A DNA stretch of 11,127 bases from assembly GCA_027687465.1 (NCBI GenBank), contig JAQCQR010000032.1:1-11127 (forward strand), written 5' to 3'. This document shows positions 6,328 to 11,127 of this stretch, piece by piece. The DNA is from Coriobacteriaceae bacterium AF08-21 (GTDB taxonomy: Bacteria > Actinomycetota > Coriobacteriia > Coriobacteriales > Coriobacteriaceae). Both the position numbers and the translations under genes were made by a program. The notes beneath the pieces were generated by a model. The model saw only the letters and a list, made by a program, of their open reading frames with translations, searched no databases and was not told where the DNA came from. Each line of letters begins with the position of its first letter. Position 1 is the stretch's first letter.

Positions 6328-6747
6328 TTAGTCCCCCTTTGAGGACTGTCCACAAGCCCCCTGATTGCAAGGCTTTTCAGCCTCTAAATGTCCACGCCTG
6401 CGGCGTTCCCGTTCGCTGGCAGCTTTCTTTCTCCGGCGCACATTGGCGGCGCACTCGTCACAGTATTTGCCCCGATTGGAGCGCGGCACGAACATCGCCC
6501 CGCACTCGGCACAGGGCCGCGCCTGTCCTCGGTGGAGCAAGGCGGCACACAACCCCTTGTCTGTTGGCAGGACGGCGGCGCGGAACCATTTACAGACCAG
6601 GGAATAGGTGATACTCTGGACGCAGACACAAGGCTCCCAGCCGTCATCAAGAGCAAGACAGTTGCCGCCGTCATAATTGCAGCAGTCATGCACCAGCCGC
6701 CGGACGGCTCGGTACTGCTGGTAGGTCAGTCGGGGAATGCCGTTCAC
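6328..6747 (-). CDS. cysteine-rich VLP-domain protein with C-terminal zinc-ribbon-like motif
   Basis: This is a 139-residue protein of the Cys-rich VLP family common in Firmicutes mobilizable elements. The N-terminal domain (about 7-70) has Cys at 22, 23, 30, 40, 42, 52 and 67 and the VLP tripeptide at 59-61. A second part (79-99) has CAEC and CDEC pairs spaced like a zinc ribbon and is followed by a very basic stretch (RRRKKAASERERRRR), which suggests nucleic-acid binding. Its role in transfer is unknown. It starts with GTG at 6747, which overlaps the relaxase stop codon in the sequence GTGA, so translation is probably coupled. The end of the protein is low-complexity and has a further Cys pair region. 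TnpW follows after about 84 bases. Confidence 0.78.
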   Translation of the reverse strand: MNGIPRLTYQQYRAVRRLVHDCCNYDGGNCLALDDGWEPCVCVQSITYSLVCKWFRAAVLPTDKGLCAALLHRGQARPCAECGAMFVPRSNRGKYCDECAANVRRRKKAASERERRRRGHLEAEKPCNQGACGQSSKGD

Positions 6748-8210
6748 CGCTCCACCTCCCGGCGTTTCTGCTGGGTCTGCTCCTGCTGGTGTATGGCAGC
6801 ATCGGCGTTCCGCTTCACCTGTTGAAGCCGCCGCAAATCGTCTTGGATAGGCTTGTACTGCTCATACTCGGCTGTGTACTCCTGGTGAAGCCTCGCCTGT
6901 TCCTGTTCCCACGCATGAACGGGGATTTTACCAGCAGGGGAACGGTGCTTGTCCAGCTTCCGGCGGGCCATGTGGAACGTCCTCAACTCGTTCTCATGCT
7001 CCCTCTCGAATTTTTCCCGCTTGCCCTTCCACTTGATACCCTGCAACTCGTCATAGACGGGCTTGGTGTCTCGGTAGAGGTCAACAAGGCGAAGCAGTTC
7101 CTTCAATTCGTTCAGACGGTCACGCTTCGCTTTCATGGATGTGTTGATGGCCTCCGTTCGTTCACTCTGGGCGGCGATATGGGTCTCTAAATCTTCCAGC
7201 GTAGCGATGCCCCTCTCGGTCAGAAAATTGATGGCCTCGGCAAAACCTTTAAGATTTCCAATCCTGGCGTTGCGGCTCCATGCTCCGGCGTTCCGGCCCT
7301 CATAGTAGTCGGTCAGCAGGGCGGCAAGGGTCGGGGCCTGGGGCTTGCTCAATTCTTCTTTTATGGCCTTAATCCAATCCGTCAGGCCGGCGATTTTCTT
7401 CCGAATATCCCGCAGAATGTTGTTGGCCTTTTTTATCCAGCGGTTCAGATCGCCCTTGTCGGTGGGGATGCCCTTGGCCTCCATCTGGCGGACGGCCACG
7501 CCCTCATGGACGGTGGGCAGCAGGTCAAGGCCCTGACGCTCATAGGAGCGGTGGTCGATGCGGCAGGTCAGCCCCTTTTCCTCAAACTTGGCGTTCACCA
7601 TAGCGGCCCACGCCTCCCGCCAATGTTCCAGTGTTTCCGGGCTTCCCCAGTCGGTAGTGGGAACAGCGTCAAAGAGGGGCTTGCCGTCCTCTCCCATAAT
7701 GCGGTTCCCGTCCTCGTCCAGACGGTAGCGGCGGCGCTGCTTGCACCCCCATTTGCCGTCTGGCTCAATGGGCCGGATGGGGCAGAGAACATGAAAGTGC
7801 GGGTTAGGAATACCGCCGTCCTCCTTGTCCGGCTGGTGGATGGCAAAGTCGGCAATCATGCCCCGGCCCACAAGCTGCTCCGAAACAAATTGCCTTGCAA
7901 GAGCGATGTTTTCCTCCAATGAAAACTCGTTCTGCAAGGCAATGTCAAAGCTATATGCAAGCTGGGCTTTCTTGCCGCGCTCGGCCTTCTCCACGGCGTT
8001 CCAGAGGGTGGCGCGGTCTTGGTACTGGTTGGGGGCCTGGGGCGGCAGGAGAATGTCTGTGCAGACCACGCCGCCCTTGTGGGTGTAGTCGCTGACCTCG
8101 CCATAGTATTCGCTATACAATTTCTCCCCGGCTCGGTAGGCGGCGGACGTGACAACAGACTGTCCCGCGCTCCGTTTGACCTGGGTAACGTGGAGATGGA
8201 ACAGGGCCAA
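6744..8210 (-). CDS. MobA/MobL-family relaxase (MobQ type)
   Basis: This is a 488-residue relaxase that would nick one strand at oriT, stay bound to the 5' end and guide transfer through a helper conjugation system. The relaxase domain covers about residues 1-220. It has the likely catalytic Tyr25 in SAAYRAGEKL and the metal-binding histidines His125 (HQPD) and His138/His140 (NPHFHVL). The C-terminal half (about 260-488) is long, charged and helical, with probable coiled coils, and lacks a recognisable primase or helicase domain. The gene starts with TTG at 8210, directly after the TAA stop of the DUF3847 gene and in the same frame. No upstream start is possible, and the protein then begins as family members do (MALFHL). 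A candidate MobQ-type nick site lies at 8778-8788. Confidence 0.92.
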   Translation of the reverse strand: MALFHLHVTQVKRSAGQSVVTSAAYRAGEKLYSEYYGEVSDYTHKGGVVCTDILLPPQAPNQYQDRATLWNAVEKAERGKKAQLAYSFDIALQNEFSLEENIALARQFVSEQLVGRGMIADFAIHQPDKEDGGIPNPHFHVLCPIRPIEPDGKWGCKQRRRYRLDEDGNRIMGEDGKPLFDAVPTTDWGSPETLEHWREAWAAMVNAKFEEKGLTCRIDHRSYERQGLDLLPTVHEGVAVRQMEAKGIPTDKGDLNRWIKKANNILRDIRKKIAGLTDWIKAIKEELSKPQAPTLAALLTDYYEGRNAGAWSRNARIGNLKGFAEAINFLTERGIATLEDLETHIAAQSERTEAINTSMKAKRDRLNELKELLRLVDLYRDTKPVYDELQGIKWKGKREKFEREHENELRTFHMARRKLDKHRSPAGKIPVHAWEQEQARLHQEYTAEYEQYKPIQDDLRRLQQVKRNADAAIHQQEQTQQKRREVER

Positions 8211-8504
8211 TTATCCGCTTTCCTGCTGGTCAGTGGCTTGGCTCACCAGGGCGGCAACTTCCGGCAGGGAAAAGACCTTTTCCATCAAAAGAAAAAAGGC
8301 CCTTTCGCTCATGCCGCGCACCTCCGGGGCGATACTCTCCACCGCTCCGCCACGGGTGATAAGTCGGTGGTTTCGCTTCTTCCTTTCGCCTTGGGTGTAG
8401 TAGCGGATGCGGTTCTCATACCGCTGGCCTCTGTGCTGGTACTGCTCCAACTTAGCGGTGGCCTCAGCATACTCTTTCTCTAATTCTTCGCGTGACTTGT
8501 CCAT
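8211..8504 (-). CDS. DUF3847 family small protein, mob operon accessory
   Basis: This is a 97-residue protein. The N-terminal helix (about 2-25, REELEKEYAEATAKLEQYQH) looks like a coiled coil. It is followed by a basic segment (YENRIRYYTQGERKKRNHRLITRGG, about 29-53) and a C-terminal part ERAFFLLMEKVFSLPEVAALV. This layout matches DUF3847 proteins, which precede MobA/MobL genes in many Firmicutes elements. The basic patch and position suggest a DNA-binding helper of the relaxase at oriT, but that is inference. Start at ATG 8504 is fixed by a strong AAGGAGG 9 bases upstream. The reading frame stays open upstream to 8771 only through hairpin sequence, so the longer form is rejected. The gene ends exactly where the relaxase begins. 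Confidence 0.82.
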   Translation of the reverse strand: MDKSREELEKEYAEATAKLEQYQHRGQRYENRIRYYTQGERKKRNHRLITRGGAVESIAPEVRGMSERAFFLLMEKVFSLPEVAALVSQATDQQESG

Positions 8505-8526
8505 CGTGTTTGACCTCCTTCTTGGC

Positions 8527-8567
8527 AAAACAAAAGACCGTCTACCTGCTGTGTCGGGTAAACGGTC
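8527..8567 (-). terminator. terminator-like hairpin in front of the mob operon
   Basis: Read on the minus strand, GACCGTTTACC pairs with GGTAGACGGTC (plus-strand positions 8557-8567 and 8536-8546, one mismatch) around a 10-base loop, and TTTTGTTTT follows (8527-8535). It lies just before the AAGGAGG site of the DUF3847 gene. It would stop read-through from tet into the mob genes or act as an attenuator of the mob operon. Confidence 0.6.
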
Positions 8568-8591
8568 AAGGGTAACGGTATTCGGTTTTAG

Positions 8592-8640
8592 CCTCGCTGG
8601 AAAGGTGCAGACGCAGAGCGGATGTACCTTTCCAGCGAGG
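8592..8640. repeat. 15-bp perfect inverted repeat
   Basis: CCTCGCTGGAAAGGT (8592-8606) and ACCTTTCCAGCGAGG (8626-8640) are perfect inverted copies around 19 bases. There is no T-tract on either side, so this is not a simple terminator. It belongs to the hairpin-dense tract between tet and the mob operon. Confidence 0.85.
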
Positions 8641-8651
8641 GCGCAGGGATA

Positions 8652-8734
8652 GCCGCAAAGCGGCGCAAGGGGCGCAGCCCCTTGTACGGAGCGGAGCGAC
8701 GCAAACGGCCCGGACTTTCGGAAGTCCGGGCCGT
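8652..8734. repeat. three consecutive perfect hairpins
   Basis: GCCGC/GCGGC (8652-8656 with 8660-8664), CAAGGGGC/GCCCCTTG (8666-8673 with 8677-8684) and ACGGCCCGGACTT/AAGTCCGGGCCGT (8705-8717 with 8722-8734) are perfect short-loop hairpins in a row. There is no open reading frame of note. Their density suggests single-strand folding at an origin of transfer. Confidence 0.8.
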
Positions 8735-8745
8735 AGCCTCGCAGA

Positions 8746-8801
8746 GCGCACGATACATGGTCGCAGACCATGTATAGAAGTGCGCCCTTTGTTCCAAAGG
8801 G
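8746..8801 (+). other. oriT: candidate origin of transfer (oriT) with MobQ-type nick site
   Basis: A perfect 10-bp inverted repeat, ATACATGGTC/GACCATGTAT (8753-8762 with 8766-8775), is followed three bases later by AAGTGCGCCCT (8778-8788). This is the core I recall from oriT of pIP501, pGO1 and RSF1010-type plasmids, where the nick falls after GTGCG. That places the nick between 8784 and 8785 on the plus strand. An outer pair GCGCAC/GTGCGC (8746-8751 with 8780-8785) and a small CCCTTT/AAAGGG hairpin (8785-8790 with 8796-8801) surround it. The relaxase gene in the same element is of the matching MobQ class. Nicked here, the plus strand would lead with the tet gene and bring in the mob genes last. 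Confidence 0.72.
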
Positions 8802-8804
8802 ATT

Positions 8805-10742
8805 TTATAAGTCCATCATTGATGGGAGAATTTTGTTGAACATATGGCGCACCTTATCAATCCGGGTGTTTGGGCGGCGTGGCTGAAAAACTGGTTCGCC
8901 GCTGGCGATTTGATACCCCTTCAATTCTGTTAAACAAACGCTTCTCCCGTTTGTATAAAAGGTGAGGTCATTGCGGTACTCTTGCACACAGCGGGCAGGG
9001 ATTTCGCCAGTAAAAATCACCTCGCTGTTTTTAACCTGGGTCGTTTCAATACTCGCGCAATATTTTGGTGCGTCATGATAAGCTCTGGAGAGATATTCCT
9101 GCGGCGCATAGAGTGTAAAAGAAAGATATGGTTCCAATAGCTGCGTCCCCGCCTTTTTCAACACCTGCTCCAATACAATAGGTGCCAATGACCGAAAGTC
9201 TGCGGGAGTGCTGACCGGACTATAATAAAGCCCATACTCAAAACAGATTTTACAGTCCGTTACCTTCCATCCATACACGCCTTGTTCCAGACCGTAGCGG
9301 ATACCATCCAATACAGCGTTTTGAAAACTCTGATTCAAGTATCCAACGGAAACTTTGCTCTCATACTGCACTCCGGTGCCAAGGGGGAGAGGGGTGACGG
9401 ACAGCCCGATGGACGCCCAGAATGGATTGGGCGGCACTTCGATATGAATGGTGTGACTTACCGCTTTCAATGGCCTCTCCATATAGATGAGGGTAGGTTC
9501 TTTTGCAGTTGTGTTGAGCTGATATTTTTCCACCAGAAGATCAGAGATAATTTCCAATTGTACCCGGCCCAAAAAGGAGAGAATGATCTCATGGGTCACA
9601 GCGTCTACTTCATAGCGCAGAAGCGGGTCGGTATCCGCAATTTCTGTCAAGGCGTTTAACAAGCGTTCCCTCTGTTCTGGTTTCTCTGGTGCAATTGTTG
9701 TCCGCAGCAAAGGGAGAGGATTGTCGCTCCACGTTTCACGGGGCAGCAGCAGTTTGTTTCCCAGCACATCATTCAGCCGCAAACTGTCGCAGGGTACAAT
9801 GACGATCTCGCCCGCATGGGCAATCTCTGTTCGGACAATCTCACCCTTTGAGGGGATACGCATTTCCGTAATTTTCAGTTTTTCTTTCCCTGCCAAGGCT
9901 ACGGAATCCCGCAAATGAAGCGTACCGCTATACAACCGCAGATAGGCAAGGCGTTGGCTCTGGTTTGCGTACTCAACTTTGAACACAGTTCCGCACAATT
10001 CAGAGCTGTTCTGCCCGGTGGGTGATTGGAATGTATCTGTGACCGCTTCAATGAGTTGTCGGATTCCCAAGTTTACCTTGGCACTGCCATGATAGACCGG
10101 AAACAGAGAGACGCTTTGGATTCTCCTGTTTTCCTCCCGCAGAAGTTCTTCTTTGTCCATTGGTTCTCCGGCAATATATTTCTCCAACAATTCATCACAG
10201 TCCGCAATCACGGTATCCCAATTCTCCAGCCCCATGTTTTCCATGATGGATATATCCGGGGAAAGCTGCACGTTCTGCTTAATAATCATATTTGCGGAGA
10301 GCTTATCTCGGATAGACTGATACACACCTGGCAGGTCAATCCCGTCCTGGTCGATTTTGTTAATAAAGATAACAGTTGGGATTTTCATTACTTGCAGAGC
10401 ATGAAACAGAATACGGGTCTGCGCCTGAACGCCGTCTTTTGCAGAAACAACCAAAATCGCTCCGTCAAGAATGGCAAGGGAGCGATAGACCTCCGCTAAG
10501 AAATCCATATGCCCAGGAGTATCCACAATGTTGACCTTACAATCGTGCCACTGAAAGGAAGTGACCGCCGTTTGAATGGTGATTCCACGCTGCCGCTCTA
10601 AAAACATGGTGTCCGTTCTCGTTGTTCCCTGATCCACACTGCCGGGCGCCTCGATTGCTCCGCTGGTATATAACAGGCTCTCCGTCAAGGTCGTCTTACC
10701 TGCGTCTACATGAGCAAGAATGCCAATATTGATGATTTTCAT
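8805..10742 (-). CDS. tet: ribosomal protection tetracycline resistance protein, Tet(W)/Tet(32)/Tet(O) group
   Basis: This 645-residue EF-G-like GTPase removes tetracycline from the ribosome. G-domain motifs are at the N-terminus: AHVDAGKT (P-loop, 10-17), switch [10 protein letters not shown] and NKID. The later ribosome-contacting domains carry the conserved stretches [43 protein letters not shown] and [14 protein letters not shown]. By eye, most of it is closest to Tet(W), with stretches more like Tet(O), so it may be Tet(32), another named class or a mosaic. The exact class cannot be fixed here. The C-terminus ends in ILPSMMDL and is about six residues longer than the usual 639. ATG 10742 has GGAGG 8 bases upstream and starts with the canonical MKIIN. 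The gene is much more AT-rich than the chromosome and moderately so than the mob genes. The frame is open upstream to 10847. Confidence 0.95.
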   Translation of the reverse strand: MKIINIGILAHVDAGKTTLTESLLYTSGAIEAPGSVDQGTTRTDTMFLERQRGITIQTAVTSFQWHDCKVNIVDTPGHMDFLAEVYRSLAILDGAILVVSAKDGVQAQTRILFHALQVMKIPTVIFINKIDQDGIDLPGVYQSIRDKLSANMIIKQNVQLSPDISIMENMGLENWDTVIADCDELLEKYIAGEPMDKEELLREENRRIQSVSLFPVYHGSAKVNLGIRQLIEAVTDTFQSPTGQNSSELCGTVFKVEYANQSQRLAYLRLYSGTLHLRDSVALAGKEKLKITEMRIPSKGEIVRTEIAHAGEIVIVPCDSLRLNDVLGNKLLLPRETWSDNPLPLLRTTIAPEKPEQRERLLNALTEIADTDPLLRYEVDAVTHEIILSFLGRVQLEIISDLLVEKYQLNTTAKEPTLIYMERPLKAVSHTIHIEVPPNPFWASIGLSVTPLPLGTGVQYESKVSVGYLNQSFQNAVLDGIRYGLEQGVYGWKVTDCKICFEYGLYYSPVSTPADFRSLAPIVLEQVLKKAGTQLLEPYLSFTLYAPQEYLSRAYHDAPKYCASIETTQVKNSEVIFTGEIPARCVQEYRNDLTFYTNGRSVCLTELKGYQIASGEPVFQPRRPNTRIDKVRHMFNKILPSMMDL

Positions 10743-10832
10743 ATGATTGTCCTCCATACAAGGCCCAGAAGGGCGCAAAAATCCCCAGCGACAAATACTT
10801 TTACCGCTGGGGATGATAGGTAGGACACACAT
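10743..10832 (-). CDS. tet leader peptide reading frame, open into tet
   Basis: A start at ATG 10832 gives [20 protein letters not shown] and continues [10 protein letters not shown] directly into the tet ATG with no stop codon. In tet(M) of Tn916, as I recall, the corresponding leader of about 28 residues ends in a stop. There is no strong ribosome binding site before 10832; the sequence there forms the hairpin CGGCCA/TGGCCG (10841-10846 with 10851-10856). It may encode a leader for attenuation, or occasionally a tet protein 30 residues longer. Confidence 0.5.
10781..10814 (-). promoter_or_regulatory. leader hairpin in the tet attenuator
   Basis: ATCCCCAGCG (10781-10790) and CGCTGGGGAT (10805-10814) form a perfect 10-bp stem within the leader reading frame, and on the minus strand TTTTTG follows it directly. 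This is the terminator-like hairpin known upstream of tet(M) and tet(O). Confidence 0.75.
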
Positions 10833-10889
10833 GAAAACTGCGGCCAAGGCTGGCCGTTGTCTATCACGATATGAAATGAAAAGGCAAAA

Positions 10890-11012
10890 GTATTCTTAAA
10901 TTGGGTACAAAAACCAAGCCCTCTCCTTGAGGACGTTTGTCTTTGCTCCCATTATCAAATTTTATTTAAGAATACCTTGCCGCATATTGATAAACTCCTT
11001 TGCTTGGTTTTT
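10890..11012 (-). promoter_or_regulatory. competing inverted repeats of the tet attenuator
   Basis: Two 11-bp perfect inverted repeats are interleaved: 10890-10900 with 10965-10975 (GTATTCTTAAA/TTTAAGAATAC), and 10909-10919 with 11002-11012 (AAAAACCAAGC/GCTTGGTTTTT). Between them on the minus strand is a small CCTC/GAGG hairpin (10920-10923 with 10929-10932), followed by a T-rich run. Each arm overlaps a functional part: one covers the end of the 7-codon leader and another flanks its ribosome binding site. Translation could therefore change the fold. Confidence 0.65.
10962..10985 (-). CDS. seven-residue leader peptide MRQGILK
   Basis: ATG 10985 begins the frame MRQGILK and ends at TAA (10962-10964). 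It is preceded by AAGGAG 9 bases upstream (10995-11000), a strong site for so short a frame. The same short frame and ribosome binding site occur, as I recall, upstream of tet(M) in Tn916. The last codons overlap one arm of the 11-bp inverted repeat, which is the expected layout for control by ribosome stalling. Confidence 0.65.
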   Translation of the reverse strand: MRQGILK

Positions 11013-11015
11013 TAT

Positions 11016-11044
11016 AGTTTAGCATATCAAATTCCCAAAAGCAA
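11016..11044 (-). promoter_or_regulatory. tet promoter
   Basis: On the minus strand, TTGCTT (11039-11044) and TAAACT (11016-11021) are separated by exactly 17 bases. TGC directly before the second hexamer makes an extended -10. The leader region follows within 20 bases, so this is a convincing promoter for the attenuated tet transcript. Confidence 0.7.
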
Positions 11045-11127
11045 CCCTGTTAAGATAAATTTTTTCTGTCACTGCACCTCCCTTGATTGGCAACTTCATC
11101 CGAACACCTCCCATATTCATCCGTACA
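11019..11127 (-). CDS. short or partial reading frame upstream of tet
   Basis: A frame open from the right edge ends at TAA (11019-11021). A good start inside it is ATG 11099, with GGGAGG 7 bases upstream, giving MKLPIKGGAVTEKIYLNRV and seven further residues. It could equally be the 3' end of a gene outside the window. I do not recognise it. It runs through the tet promoter, so upstream transcription may feed into tet. Confidence 0.3.
   Translation of the reverse strand, partial: VRMNMGGVRMKLPIKGGAVTEKIYLNRVAFGNLIC

Noticed and set aside
8541..8569. Promoter TTGACC with a 17-base spacer to GGTAGA in front of the mob operon
   Set aside because: The second hexamer matches the -10 consensus at only two positions, and the site lies within a terminator-like hairpin.
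8536..8734. CRISPR array
   Set aside because: The repeats are inverted, differ from one another and are not regularly spaced with unique spacers.
8211..8771. Long form of the DUF3847 protein starting at 8771
   Set aside because: The extra 89 residues translate the hairpin array. The strong AAGGAGG fixes the start at 8504.
8785..8801. CCCTTT/AAAGGG hairpin as the tet terminator
   Set aside because: The stem is only six pairs and no T-tract follows it on the tet strand. It is better read as part of the oriT region.

Overview
The left 5.9 kb looks like the chromosome of a GC-rich actinomycete of the class Coriobacteriia, most likely Collinsella or a relative. The evidence is the strong G/C bias at third codon positions, a glnA gene followed by a GlnR-type orphan regulator, and the style of its terminators. 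I inferred this from gene content and composition only. The right 5.2 kb is clearly foreign: a Firmicutes-type mobilizable element, moderately GC-rich in its mob genes and close to half AT in its tetracycline resistance gene. All of its genes lie on the minus strand.

Layout, left to right. Positions 1-92 hold a hairpin and a candidate promoter. Then come a GntR/FadR-family regulator (135-827), a LacI-family regulator (951-1973), a promoter region with a candidate GlnR box (about 2038-2093), a glutamine synthetase-like gene (2129-3466), an atypical OmpR/GlnR-like response regulator (3517-4179), a hairpin carrying a GGGGACAGGCACC motif, an HtrA/DegP-like membrane-anchored serine protease (4388-5854) and a strong terminator (5881-5921). 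The element begins somewhere in 5919-5976. Reading leftward on the minus strand, its order is: tetracycline leader region (about 10742-11044), ribosomal-protection tet gene (8805-10742), a hairpin-dense non-coding tract with a candidate oriT (8527-8801), a DUF3847 protein (8211-8504), a MobA/MobL relaxase (6744-8210), a Cys-rich VLP protein (6328-6747) and TnpW (5977-6243). The right end of the element is outside the window.

How the parts fit. On the chromosome, the glnA-like gene and the GlnR-like gene form a probable nitrogen-control pair. Compared with the remembered Bacillus and Salmonella enzymes, the glutamine synthetase lacks three of the six metal-binding residues and has an altered catalytic flap, so its activity is in doubt. 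In the element, the relaxase family (MobQ type) and the sequence AAGTGCGCCCT at 8778-8788, just after a 10-bp inverted repeat, agree with each other: they look like a relaxase and its nick site. Transfer started there would carry the tet gene in first and the mob genes last. The tet gene has a two-leader attenuation region of the kind found upstream of tet(M) in Tn916, here with the second leader open in frame into tet.
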